Under the pieces are notes generated by a model that was not told the DNA's origin, made no database searches, and saw only the letters and a program-made list of their open reading frames with translations. A stretch of DNA of 64,000 nt from Acetobacteraceae bacterium UBA6159 (GTDB taxonomy: Bacteria; Pseudomonadota; Alphaproteobacteria; Acetobacterales; Acetobacteraceae): assembly GCA_002422345.1 (NCBI GenBank), contig DIUL01000168.1, forward strand, positions 35,455-99,454. The letters run 5' to 3'. Positions 8,470 through 18,061 of this stretch are shown piece by piece (the first letter of the stretch is position 1; each line of letters starts with the position of its first letter). Both the position numbers and the translations under genes were made by a program.

Positions 8470-8979
8470 ATGCGCCGGATCGCGTTGCTCCTTTGGCTGC
8501 TGGGCATCGAGCCGGCGCTCGCCCAGCCGGTGACGTCGGCCACGGACCTGGCCGGGCTGTTCGTGCAGGGATGCGTGCCCTTTGCCGGCGATCCTGATCG
8601 GCTGCGCGGCTGGGCCGCCAAGGTGCCGCTGCCGGTCGTGCCGGAACCCGCCCGTTCGGCCTTTCTGAACGGTGCGCCCGGGCAAGTGTTCGACGCCACC
8701 ACGCCCAGCGGCAAGTTCGTGCTGGTTTCCTCCGATGACGGGCTATGCTCCTGCATCACCAACGAGGCGACCGGAGCAGCGGTCTGGGCCGCATTGGAAG
8801 CAGCGCTGCGCCAGATCGGACTGGGCTTCCAACTGGTGATCGAGCGGGACGACAAGCGGGCCGCCGACCTGCACTACCGGGAATACGTGGCAACCCGGGA
8901 CGGGCAGACCTGGCGAATCCTGGCCGCGACGGTGAATGGTCCAAAGGGCGGACAGGCGATGCTGACCGCGGGGCGGTAG
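8470..8979 (+). CDS. Small secreted protein (NMCC_0638-like)
   Basis: 169 residues. A short signal peptide is visible (cleavage likely after residue ~18, ALAQP). The mature part carries FVQGCVPFAGDPDRLRGWAA, a pattern I associate with a family of small bacterial (lipo)proteins named after NMCC_0638; that assignment is from memory and tentative. Two further cysteines occur in CSC. The function is unknown. It starts three bases after the MlaF-type stop, so the two are co-transcribed and it may be a periplasmic accessory of that transporter. Confidence 0.6.
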   Translation: MRRIALLLWLLGIEPALAQPVTSATDLAGLFVQGCVPFAGDPDRLRGWAAKVPLPVVPEPARSAFLNGAPGQVFDATTPSGKFVLVSSDDGLCSCITNEATGAAVWAALEAALRQIGLGFQLVIERDDKRAADLHYREYVATRDGQTWRILAATVNGPKGGQAMLTAGR

Positions 8980-9074
8980 TCCCCAAGGCGTGATTTCAGC
9001 CCGCGCGCGCGGAACGAAAACGCGGTAGGCTGGGTCACGCGGGTCCATGGACAAGGCCCGGATAGGAGACGCCC

Positions 9075-10067
9075 TTGTTCCGCTCATTCTTCATGACCCG
9101 CCGCTGGATCCTGTGGTCGATCCCGGGTGGCGCGCTGATCCTGTTCTCGACCTGGTACAAGGTGGAGCTCGACGTCAAGATCAACGAATGGTTCGGAGAA
9201 TTCTACAACCTGATCCAGAAGGCCCTGAGCAAGCCCGATACGATCACCATGGACGAGTACATGGGCCAGCTCTCCACCTTCGGATACATCGCCGGCCTGT
9301 ATGTCGTGATCGCCGTCGCCACGGACTTCTTCATCAAGCACTACGTCTTCCGCTGGCGCAACGCGATGAACGACTACTACGCGGCGCACTGGCACACCGT
9401 CCGCCATATCGAGGGCGCGTCGCAGCGCATCCAGGAGGACACGATGCGGTTCGCCCGCATGGTGGAAGGCCTGGGCGTGAGCTTCATGCGCTCGGTCATG
9501 ACGCTGTTCGCCTTCCTGCCGATCCTGTGGACCCTGTCCGCGCAGGTGAAGGAACTGCCCTGGATCGGGCCGGTGCCGCATGCGCTGGTCTGGGTCGCGA
9601 TCCTGCTGGCGCTGTCTGGCACCGTGCTGCTGGCCGCCGTCGGGATCAAGCTGCCGGGGCTGGAGTTCGAGAACCAGCGCGTCGAGGCGGCCTACCGCAA
9701 GGAGCTCGTCTATGGCGAGGACAACGCCGAACGGGCCGAGGCGGAGAACCTGCGTCTGCTGTTCGCCGATGTCCGGCGGAACTATTTCCGGCTGTTCTTC
9801 CACTATCTGTATTTCGACGTGGCCCGCTGGTCCTATCTCCAGTTCAGCGTGCTGGTGCCCTATATTGCCCTGGCGCCGACCCTGGTCGCGGGTGCGGTGA
9901 CGCTGGGCGTCATGCAGCAGATCGTCCGCGCCTTTGGGCGGGTCGAAAGCTCCTTCCAGTACCTGGTCAACAGTTGGACGACGATCGTGGAGCTGATGTC
10001 GGTGTACAAGCGTCTGCGGGCCTTTGAGCATCAGATCCGCACGCGTGAGGCAGCGGAGCAGGGCTGA
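9075..10067 (+). CDS. sbmA: SbmA/BacA-like peptide transporter, N-terminally short form
   Basis: 330 residues from a TTG start at 9075, chosen because AGGAG (9064-9068) sits six bases before it; the next ATG at 9093 has no such site. The family is an inner-membrane, proton-driven importer of peptides such as microcins, bleomycin and proline-rich antimicrobial peptides. Conserved blocks include HYVFRWRNAMNDYY, RHIEGASQRIQEDTMRFA and ELVYGED. SWTTIVELMSVYKRLR closes the protein. Compared with E. coli SbmA (406 residues) the first ~75 residues, including the first membrane helices, are absent, and the alignment begins at the WSI/GTALI helix. radA starts five bases after its stop. Confidence 0.85.
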   Translation: MFRSFFMTRRWILWSIPGGALILFSTWYKVELDVKINEWFGEFYNLIQKALSKPDTITMDEYMGQLSTFGYIAGLYVVIAVATDFFIKHYVFRWRNAMNDYYAAHWHTVRHIEGASQRIQEDTMRFARMVEGLGVSFMRSVMTLFAFLPILWTLSAQVKELPWIGPVPHALVWVAILLALSGTVLLAAVGIKLPGLEFENQRVEAAYRKELVYGEDNAERAEAENLRLLFADVRRNYFRLFFHYLYFDVARWSYLQFSVLVPYIALAPTLVAGAVTLGVMQQIVRAFGRVESSFQYLVNSWTTIVELMSVYKRLRAFEHQIRTREAAEQG

Positions 10068-10072
10068 AAACC

Positions 10073-11491
<1,419 letters not shown>

Positions 11492-11540
11492 TGCATCACA
11501 GATACTTGCACCTGCCGAACTCGGGACCAGATCACGCCGC

Positions 11541-12170
11541 ATGAATAGATTGCTCGACGGATATCACCGCTTCCGCACCACCGCCTGGCCCGACCGCAAG
11601 CGCCTTTTCGAGGAACTGGCCGATGAGGGCCAGCAGCCTCGGGTCATGGTGCTGTCCTGCGCCGACAGCCGCGTCGATCCCGGCATGATCTTCGATGCCG
11701 GGCCTGGCGAGCTTTTCGTCGTCCGCAACGTGGCCAGCCTGGCCCCGCCCTATGCGCCCGACGCCGCCTATCACGGCACCAGCGCCGCCCTGGAATTCGG
11801 CGTACGCGTGCTGGAGGTCCATGACCTGCTGGTGATGGGCCACGCGTTGTGCGGCGGCATCCGCGCCCTGCTGACCGGCGTGCCGCCCGAGGCCGGAGAT
11901 TTCGTCGCTGGCTGGATCCGACTGGCTGAACCCGCCCGCGCCCGGGCGCTCGCCTGCGACGACGGCACCGACCTGCAACTCTGCTGTGAACGGGAAGCGG
12001 TGAAGCAGTCGATCGAGAACCTGATGACGTTCCCTTGGATACGGGCGCGTGTCGAGGCGGGCACCCTGCGTCTGCAAGGCGCCCATTTCGACATCCGCTC
12101 CGGCGCGCTCAGCATGTTGGGTGCCGACGGCCAGTTCCGCATCGTGCCCGGACGGCCGAACCTGGGGTAG
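11541..12170 (+). CDS. Beta-class carbonic anhydrase
   Basis: 209 residues from the ATG at 11541; upstream in-frame sequence overlaps radA and is not coding. The zinc ligands and catalytic dyad are all present: Cys40 and Asp42-x-Arg44 in SCADSRVDP, then His101 and Cys104 in GHALCGG. The enzyme interconverts CO2 and bicarbonate in the cytoplasm. It lies 49 bases after radA on the same strand and is convergent with the LLM oxidoreductase gene. Confidence 0.93.
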   Translation: MNRLLDGYHRFRTTAWPDRKRLFEELADEGQQPRVMVLSCADSRVDPGMIFDAGPGELFVVRNVASLAPPYAPDAAYHGTSAALEFGVRVLEVHDLLVMGHALCGGIRALLTGVPPEAGDFVAGWIRLAEPARARALACDDGTDLQLCCEREAVKQSIENLMTFPWIRARVEAGTLRLQGAHFDIRSGALSMLGADGQFRIVPGRPNLG

Positions 12171-12184
12171 GGCCGCCCGCCCCG

Positions 12185-13249
12185 TCAGCGGAACGCGGGC
12201 ATGACCTCCTCGCCGAACCGGCGCATGGAGGTCATGTTCTGTTCATGGCTCATGTCGCCGAAGCCGGTCTGGCACAGCAGATGCCGCACCCCGACATCGC
12301 GCAGTTCGGCCACCTGTTCCCGCACCCGCTTCGGCGACCCGAAGATCGAGCCGGTGGCCAGGATGAACGGCAAGGCCTCCGCGTCCGAGACGGCCGGATT
12401 GGTCCAGGGGTTCAGCATCACAGGGTCGATGTTGAAATCGGCGGGGTTCAGGTCGGTGCGGATATGCATCATGTGGTGCCGGGTTTCCAGCAACAGGGAG
12501 GACAACTCGTCCTCGGCCTGGGCATCGGACTCCGCGACATAAACGTTCCGCCACAGCGCGCTTTGTTCCAGCAGCCGGGTGCGGGTGGCCTCGTCGTGGC
12601 CGCCCTCGATCAGGCCGGCCTCATACAGCTTCCACCGTTCCGCGATCCGGTCGACCGGCAAACGGGACGTCAGGATGGGAATACCCAGCCGCCCGCAATC
12701 GGTGAACGACGAAGGGGAGATCACGCTGCGCCACAGCGGCGGCCCGGGCAACTGCACGGGGCGGGGCCGAAGCTCCGGCACATGCAGATTGAAGTACTTC
12801 CCTTTGTAGGTCAGCGGCGTCTCACGGAACAAGCGCGTGAAGATGTCCTGCGCTTCCTCCAACCTCTCCCGGCTGTCAGCGCTGCGCAGGCCGTAGCCGA
12901 TGAACTCGTACTCGTTGAACACCGTGCCCTTGCCGATGCCGACATCGATCCGGCCGCGCGACAGGTTATCAAGCAGCGACAACTGCACCGCGAGCCGCAC
13001 CGGATGATGGAACGGCATCTGCAAAACGGCGAAGCCGATCCGGATCCGCTCGGTCCGCATGGCGATGGCCGCGGCGAACAACAGGGCGTCGTTGTAGACG
13101 CTCTCCCCGGTGAAATAGTGCTCGGTCAGCCAGACATCGCCAAAGCCGAGGGTCTCGGCGTAGCAGACCTGTTCGATCTGCTGGTCGATGCGGGCCGCGT
13201 CCTCCTCGGGTGAGGGGGAAAGGGCCAGTGTCAGCCATCCGAACCGCAT
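12185..13249 (-). CDS. LLM-class flavin-dependent oxidoreductase
   Basis: 354 residues of the bacterial luciferase-like monooxygenase fold. Landmarks are LGFGDVWLTEHYFTG near residues 34-48, the RIRIGFAVLQMPFHHPVRLA barrel strand, and LSRGRIDVGIGKG, a family signature at the flavin phosphate site. These FMN-dependent enzymes oxidise diverse small molecules; the substrate is not predictable. It is a single-gene unit, convergent with the carbonic anhydrase gene. Confidence 0.85.
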   Translation of the reverse strand: MRFGWLTLALSPSPEEDAARIDQQIEQVCYAETLGFGDVWLTEHYFTGESVYNDALLFAAAIAMRTERIRIGFAVLQMPFHHPVRLAVQLSLLDNLSRGRIDVGIGKGTVFNEYEFIGYGLRSADSRERLEEAQDIFTRLFRETPLTYKGKYFNLHVPELRPRPVQLPGPPLWRSVISPSSFTDCGRLGIPILTSRLPVDRIAERWKLYEAGLIEGGHDEATRTRLLEQSALWRNVYVAESDAQAEDELSSLLLETRHHMMHIRTDLNPADFNIDPVMLNPWTNPAVSDAEALPFILATGSIFGSPKRVREQVAELRDVGVRHLLCQTGFGDMSHEQNMTSMRRFGEEVMPAFR

Positions 13250-13474
13250 GGAAGTCTCCCGTGTTCTCGTCCCGTCACGTTATCCGAACCTGACGCCGGA
13301 CAGAAGGCGTGGCGCCCAGCGGAAATGGGAGGCTTGCAGGCGGGCGGTGCCGCAAGCATGGTGCGGCCCTTCGCACGATCCGACCCTTCTCTCGACTCTG
13401 GTGATCCGGCAAACCGACGCATGTCCTACAGAAGCGGAATTTCTCGACAACGGTCCCGCCGGCGACGGCAAGTC

Positions 13475-14128
13475 ATGACGCGTTTCGCCCTTTGGCTGGC
13501 GGTCGCGGCGGTGTTCATCGGGATCGGCTATTCGTCCTATCGCTCCGGCGCGCTGCTGGCGCGGATGGAGGTACGGGGGCTGGAGGACGACATCACCCGG
13601 CTGACCAACCAGGTGGAGGGACTGCGGGTCGAGAATGACCGGCTCCGCATGGACCTGTCCCAGGCGCGCCAGACCGCGGACGGCGTGAAACGGCGCTACG
13701 AGTCGGATGTGCCGAGCGGAGCGCTGGCGAACTTGGTTGCTCTGGTGAGGGAGAAGATTGGGGCGGGGGTGAAGGAGGAACGGCTGGCGCAGGTCGTGCG
13801 GGAGGCTGAGAATGCCCGCGCATGCGAGGGTCGGTTCATCCGCAAGCGCTTCGCCATCCACACCGCCGGCCAGGGCACCGAGGAATCGGTCACCCTGCTG
13901 GAAGGCCTGATCCAGGTCTCGGCGTCCGCCCCGGCCAGTGCGGACGATCCCGCGAAGGCGGCGACGGTGACGATTTCCCGTGTCTGGTCATCCCAGCCGA
14001 TCAAGGTGACCGGGATGCCGGTGCGCCAGGCGATTCCGCTGAACAACGCGGAGATGAAGCTGACGGTCGAGGCCAGCGAGTTGCGCGGCTATGGCACCGC
14101 GACGCTCAGCCTGTGCGGGCGGGGTTAG
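13475..14128 (+). CDS. Membrane-anchored coiled-coil protein, unknown function
   Basis: 217 residues from the ATG at 13475. An upstream in-frame ATG at 13421 would add a strongly basic stretch (RQRSRRRR). One membrane helix (residues ~4-23) is followed by a heptad-like segment (~32-68, LEDDITRLTNQVEGLRVEND) and then a C-terminal globular region with two Cys. I do not recognise the family. The arrangement suggests a single-pass inner-membrane protein with a periplasmic coiled coil. It is tail-to-tail with the VOC gene. Confidence 0.6.
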   Translation: MTRFALWLAVAAVFIGIGYSSYRSGALLARMEVRGLEDDITRLTNQVEGLRVENDRLRMDLSQARQTADGVKRRYESDVPSGALANLVALVREKIGAGVKEERLAQVVREAENARACEGRFIRKRFAIHTAGQGTEESVTLLEGLIQVSASAPASADDPAKAATVTISRVWSSQPIKVTGMPVRQAIPLNNAEMKLTVEASELRGYGTATLSLCGRG

Positions 14129-14129
14129 G

Positions 14130-14690
14130 TCAGATCAGGCTCGGGTCCGCCAAGGTCGTGTCCTGGCCGATCACCGGGTCGGCGATCGCGGCTTCCAGGC
14201 TGCTCGCGCCCTTCCACTGATCCGCCGGGCGGGCTCGGCCGTCTGAACCCACCTGGTCGATGCCCCAGTAGATTTCGAGTGAATGGCCGTCGGGGTCCCG
14301 GAACTCCACAGCGATCTGTACGCCGGCTCTGCGGCGCCCGTCGAAGCTGATCGGGACATTCAGGGCGCGGAGGTGGTTGCGCGCGCGCACGACCTGGTCG
14401 AGCGACCCGACCTCAAACGCCATGTGGTGCAGGCCGGCGCCGGCGAGCTTGTCCTGGGTGGCCGGGAACAAGGCGATGCCGTGATGATCGGTGTTGCAGC
14501 GGAGGAACACCGCGCCGCCCGGCATCATGTCGTCGCCGTAGACATCGGTGACGCGGAAGCCGAGGACCTCGACGTAGAAGCGGGCCGAGCGTTCAAGGTC
14601 GGTGACGAACAGCGCGACATGGCCGATCTTGTTGAGGTTGAACGGCAGGCCGGTGGGGCGGGTCAGGCTGGCGATCGCGTTCGTGTCCAT
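14130..14690 (-). CDS. VOC family (glyoxalase/extradiol dioxygenase-like) protein
   Basis: 186 residues. The VOC fold is seen from NKIGHVALFVTDLERSARFY (residues ~20-40) to EFRDPDGHSLEIYWG. Candidate metal ligands are His24, a His in GLHHMAFEV near residue 88, and a Glu in LEIYWG. The layout resembles a single-module catechol 2,3-dioxygenase or fosfomycin-resistance type enzyme. The last ~40 residues are an extra tail. The substrate is not predictable. Confidence 0.78.
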   Translation of the reverse strand: MDTNAIASLTRPTGLPFNLNKIGHVALFVTDLERSARFYVEVLGFRVTDVYGDDMMPGGAVFLRCNTDHHGIALFPATQDKLAGAGLHHMAFEVGSLDQVVRARNHLRALNVPISFDGRRRAGVQIAVEFRDPDGHSLEIYWGIDQVGSDGRARPADQWKGASSLEAAIADPVIGQDTTLADPSLI

Positions 14691-14763
14691 GAATAGGATC
14701 CTTTCGCGCTTCTGGCTGGGACGCCCCTGCTTGATACAAGGTCCGCGCCTGGGCAGGAACCCG

Positions 14764-15177
14764 TCAGGTCCCGATCAGCGCGACCCCGTGGGACAGCGCG
14801 GCTGCGCACAGCATTCTGTCGCGGGAGGCCAGCGGCGCGCCCAACCGGATGGCCAATTCCAGATAGGCCGCGTCATAAAGCGTCACGTCCGTGCCTCGCG
14901 CCAGCGCGCGGGTCGCGTCCCATGCCCGAGCGTCCGTTTCGGTATCGACCGCGATGGGCAGGCGCCGTAATCGGTCGACGGAGCGGTCGACGTAGCCGTG
15001 ATCGCACCGGCCACGCCGGACCGCGTTGCGCAGGACATTGGCGACTTCCAGCCGCCAGAGGGACGGCACGACCGCCCCTTCGTCGAGCACCTGCCGCAGG
15101 GCGGCGGCGGAACCTGGGGTCCGCTCGTCGTCGAAAAGCCAGGCGATGGTCATGGAGGCGTCGAGCACGAGGCTCAC
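14764..15177 (-). CDS. vapC: PIN-domain toxin VapC
   Basis: 137 residues, translated from a GTG at 15177 that overlaps the antitoxin stop (GTGA). The four acidic residues of the PIN ribonuclease site are present: Asp6 (LDASMTIAWL), Glu44 (WRLEVANVL), Asp102 (LYDAAYLELA) and Asp120 (ASRDRML). VapC toxins cut tRNA or rRNA when the antitoxin is degraded. Coupling to the preceding gene and the intact active site indicate a functional type II module. Confidence 0.92.
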   Translation of the reverse strand: MSLVLDASMTIAWLFDDERTPGSAAALRQVLDEGAVVPSLWRLEVANVLRNAVRRGRCDHGYVDRSVDRLRRLPIAVDTETDARAWDATRALARGTDVTLYDAAYLELAIRLGAPLASRDRMLCAAALSHGVALIGT

Positions 15178-15440
15178 CCGCGGCGCCCTTCCTCCAGCAG
15201 ATCGCGAATGTTCAGGCCGTCGAGGCGGTGATGGCGGCTTTCAGCCTCGATCTCCGCCACGGCGGCTTCAGCCTGCTGGCAGGCGGTGGCATGGGCCGCG
15301 GTGCGGCGCAGCAGAAGATCACCGTCCTGGGCTTCGATCTCGACCACTTCGCCGTCCCGCAGGCCGACGCTTTCGGCCACGGCGGAGGGGACGCGGACCG
15401 CGAAGTTTTTGCCCCAACGGCCGACGATGACGGTCGTCAA
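15174..15440 (-). CDS. vapB: AbrB/MazE-fold antitoxin of the VapBC pair
   Basis: 88 residues from a TTG at 15440. That start is chosen because AGGAGG lies eight bases upstream on the minus strand and the SpoVT/AbrB swapped-hairpin domain begins at once (TTVIVGRWGKNFAVRVP, then GLRDGEVVEIEAQDGDLLL). The reading from 15476 would lie inside the palindrome and is unlikely. The N-terminal domain binds DNA for autoregulation. The C-terminal ~35 residues (HRLDGLNIRDLLEEGRRG) should occupy the toxin active site. It ends by overlapping the vapC start. Confidence 0.9.
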   Translation of the reverse strand: MTTVIVGRWGKNFAVRVPSAVAESVGLRDGEVVEIEAQDGDLLLRRTAAHATACQQAEAAVAEIEAESRHHRLDGLNIRDLLEEGRRG

Positions 15441-15447
15441 ATGAAAA

Positions 15448-15495
15448 TGCCTCCTGACACTGGGATATTCTGGCATATCCCAATGTCAGGAGGCA
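15448..15495. promoter_or_regulatory. Large palindrome over the vapB ribosome-binding site; probable operator
   Basis: Two 21-base arms (15448-15468 and 15475-15495) pair with one mismatch around a six-base spacer. The vapB Shine-Dalgarno AGGAGG lies in the left arm. Antitoxins of this class bind palindromes at their own promoters, so this is a likely autoregulatory site. In RNA it would form a hairpin hiding the ribosome-binding site. It also lies just downstream of the peptide-binding-protein gene on the same strand and could add to termination there. Confidence 0.7.
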
Positions 15496-15506
15496 AGTTT
15501 TCAAAG

Positions 15507-15536
15507 TCCAGGGCGGGGCCGATGACCCCGCCTGGA
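15507..15536 (-). terminator. GC-rich hairpin after the peptide-binding-protein gene
   Basis: The arms TCCAGGGCGGGG and CCCCGCCTGGA pair with one bulged G around a seven-base loop, starting five bases past the stop codon of the 15542-17140 gene. On the minus strand it is followed by CTTTGAAAACTT, a weak U-tract. Probable intrinsic terminator separating that gene from vapBC. Confidence 0.6.
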
Positions 15537-15541
15537 GTTGC

Positions 15542-17140
15542 TTACTTCTTCAGCCAGAGATCATCGAACCGGTAGCCGTTGTACCCGCTGTTCACCATCG
15601 GGGTGAAACCTTGCAGGTTCGGCTGCCAGCAGGTGCCCGCCCGGATGTGGTAGATGATCGGGCGCGCCACGTCGTTCTGGATCTGCTGGTCGATGGCCCA
15701 GACCATCTTCTTGCGCTTCTCCGGATCGACTTCCGACGATTGTGCGTCGAAGGCCTTCTCCAGCTCGGGGTTGCAGTACTCCGAGTAGTTACGCTCCGAC
15801 TTGCAGGCGTAGTTCTCGTAGAAGGTCTGGTCCGGATCGTCGACCGCGTTGCCGGTCAGGTTCAGGCCCACCGCGTAGTCCTTGCGCGCGACCTTGGAGA
15901 ACCAGAGGCTGGTCTCCACCGGCTCCAGCTCACCCTCGACATGGATCTGCTTGAGGTTGTCGATCAGGATCACCGCCGGATCGCGATAGGCGGGGATGTT
16001 GCGGGTCGAGATCTTCACCTTCAGCGTGTTGGTGGCGCTGTAGCCCAGCTTCTCCATGATGGCGCGGGCTTCGGCGCGGTTCTTGTTCACGTCGCCATAG
16101 CCCAGCATCTGGGCCTGCATCTCGGCCGGCATGCCCCAGACGCCGGACGGCGCGGGCAGCATCGATCCGCCGATATCGGCCTGGCCTTCAAACATGATGT
16201 CGATGAAGGTCTTGCGGTCGAGCGACAACGCCATCGCCTTGCGGATATCGGCGTTGTTGAACGGCTCCTTCTCACGGTTCACAATCAGGTTGCCGGACAC
16301 GTTGGTCGGACCGAAATGGCAGACCGCGTTCGGCATCTGCGTCTTGATGTCGCGCATCAGCGGAACGGTGACCTCGGTCGGGAAGGTCATGTCCAGCTTA
16401 CCCGCCATGAACGCCAGCATGGCGGTGGAGCGGTTGGTGATGATCGGATACTCGATCGCGTCCAGGTACGGCCGGCCGGGCTTCCAGTAATCCTTGTTCT
16501 TGACCAGGCGGATCGTCTCGTTCTGCTTGAACTCGACGAATTTGAACGGCCCGGTGCCGATCGGCGCGGTGCGCTGCTGGGCCGGCGTCGCGTGGCAGGG
16601 ATAGATCGGCGTATAGCCGGACGCGAGCAGGGAGATCAGCGAGGGCTGCGGGCGCGCAAGCTCGAACGTAACCTCGTTCGGGCCATTCGGGGTCACCGCC
16701 TTGACGTTCTGGTACCACAGCTTGCGCGGGTTCTTCCGCAGCTTGTCCTTCGCCGTGCCCTGCACGAGGTCGAAGGTGCACTTCACATCGGCCGAGGTGA
16801 AGGGCTTGCCGTCGTGCCACTTCACGCCTTCCTGCAGCTTGAACGTCAGCTTCGACTTGTCCTGGTTCCAGGTCCAGGAGGACGCGAGTTCAGGAACGAT
16901 CGAGGCTTCGCTGTTCTGCGCGACGTGCTGGTCGAACATGACCAGATTGTTGAACACCGCCATGAATGGCACGTTGGTGGAATAAGTCGCCTCCTCATGG
17001 ATCGAGGCGGAAGCGGGGTTGTCGCGTTGATAGATGCGAAGGGTGCCGCCCGCCTGCGGCTGTTGTGCGAGGGCGGCGGTCGAGGTCAGGGCGGCGATCG
17101 CGCCCGCGGTCATCACCATTCGTCTGAAACTTGGCGCCAT
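15542..17140 (-). CDS. Oligopeptide/dipeptide ABC transporter substrate-binding protein
   Basis: 532 residues from the ATG at 17140 (MAPSFRRM), where the signal peptide begins; cleavage is likely after ALAQ near residue 26. It belongs to solute-binding family 5 (DppA/OppA/NikA): WKLQ-type segment LTFKLQEGVKWHDGKPFTSA, the GTGPFKFVEF motif, and NADIRKAMALSLDR near the middle. The family binds peptides, opines, nickel or glutathione. No permease or ATPase is adjacent. It is divergent from the D-glutamate cyclase genes, which suggests a peptide or glutamyl compound as ligand. A hairpin terminator follows the stop. Confidence 0.88.
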   Translation of the reverse strand: MAPSFRRMVMTAGAIAALTSTAALAQQPQAGGTLRIYQRDNPASASIHEEATYSTNVPFMAVFNNLVMFDQHVAQNSEASIVPELASSWTWNQDKSKLTFKLQEGVKWHDGKPFTSADVKCTFDLVQGTAKDKLRKNPRKLWYQNVKAVTPNGPNEVTFELARPQPSLISLLASGYTPIYPCHATPAQQRTAPIGTGPFKFVEFKQNETIRLVKNKDYWKPGRPYLDAIEYPIITNRSTAMLAFMAGKLDMTFPTEVTVPLMRDIKTQMPNAVCHFGPTNVSGNLIVNREKEPFNNADIRKAMALSLDRKTFIDIMFEGQADIGGSMLPAPSGVWGMPAEMQAQMLGYGDVNKNRAEARAIMEKLGYSATNTLKVKISTRNIPAYRDPAVILIDNLKQIHVEGELEPVETSLWFSKVARKDYAVGLNLTGNAVDDPDQTFYENYACKSERNYSEYCNPELEKAFDAQSSEVDPEKRKKMVWAIDQQIQNDVARPIIYHIRAGTCWQPNLQGFTPMVNSGYNGYRFDDLWLKK

Positions 17141-17214
17141 GTCGGCTGCGCTCCTTAGGTAAACGCGTGTTTGAACAGGGCTCATCTAGCCCGGATCGGC
17201 TCGCACGGCGATGG

Positions 17215-17239
17215 TTGTTCTGCTATTCTGAACGAACAA
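17215..17239. promoter_or_regulatory. Inverted TTGTTC/GAACAA pair in a divergent promoter region
   Basis: TTGTTC (17215-17220) and GAACAA (17234-17239) are an inverted pair centred about 28 bases before the DUF1445 start, in the 114-base gap between divergent genes. The spacing (19 bases between half-site starts) would suit a dimeric regulator. No regulator gene is adjacent. Low confidence. Confidence 0.3.
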
Positions 17240-17254
17240 GGCTGGGAGAGTGCG

Positions 17255-18058
17255 ATGGACGGGATGGTCGATATGCGCGGGGCCGTCGGTGGCGCGCGCG
17301 AGAGGCATCGGATCAGGAGCGGCGCCTTCACCGGCCCGACCGCGGGCATGGCACCCGGGAACGTGCAGGCTAACCTGGTGATCCTGCCCAAGGCGCTCGC
17401 GCATGACTTCCTGCGCTTTGCCCAGGCCAACCCGAAACCCTGCCCGGTCCTGGCCGTGTCCGAGGCCGGCGATCCGCGGTTTCCGACCCTCGGCGCCGAT
17501 CTCGATATGCGGACGGATTTGCCCCAGTACCGCGTCTGGCGCGACGGCGTGATGGTCGAGGAACCGACCGACATCAGCCATATCTGGCGTGACGACCTGG
17601 TGGGCTTCGCGATCGGCTGCTCCTTTTCCTTCGAGGAAGCCCTGGTCGAGAACGGTATCGACGTCCGTCACATCACCTGTGGTTCGAACGTGCCGATGTA
17701 CCGGACCAATATCCCCTGCGTCCCGGCCGGCCCGTTCCATGGGCCTCTGGTCGTGTCGATGCGCCCGTTCAAGCCGGCCGATGCGATCCGGGCGATCCAG
17801 ATCACGTCGCGCTTTCCGTCGGTCCATGGCGCGCCGGTGCATATCGGGATGCCCGCCGGGATCGGGATCGCGGATATCAACAAGCCTGATTACGGCGATG
17901 CGGTGCCGATCGGGGCGGATGAACTGCCGGTGTTCTGGGCCTGCGGTGTCACCCCCCAGGCCGTGATCGCGGCGGTGAAGCCGGAATTCTGCATCACCCA
18001 CGCGCCGGGCTGCATGCTGATCACCGACCTGCTGAACACGAAACTCGCGGCGCTGTAG
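17255..18058 (+). CDS. DUF1445 protein, D-glutamate cyclase first component
   Basis: 267 residues from the ATG at 17255, preceded by GGGAG; earlier starts are not supported. The DUF1445 family was long labelled putative hydro-lyase. Its mammalian relative DGLUCY combines this domain with a DUF4392-like domain and makes 5-oxo-D-proline from D-glutamate. Family landmarks here are [39 protein letters not shown] and [14 protein letters not shown]. The next gene, three bases downstream, encodes the second domain, so the two together probably form the enzyme. Activity is inferred from family knowledge. Confidence 0.85.
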   Translation: MDGMVDMRGAVGGARERHRIRSGAFTGPTAGMAPGNVQANLVILPKALAHDFLRFAQANPKPCPVLAVSEAGDPRFPTLGADLDMRTDLPQYRVWRDGVMVEEPTDISHIWRDDLVGFAIGCSFSFEEALVENGIDVRHITCGSNVPMYRTNIPCVPAGPFHGPLVVSMRPFKPADAIRAIQITSRFPSVHGAPVHIGMPAGIGIADINKPDYGDAVPIGADELPVFWACGVTPQAVIAAVKPEFCITHAPGCMLITDLLNTKLAAL

Positions 18059-18061
18059 CCT

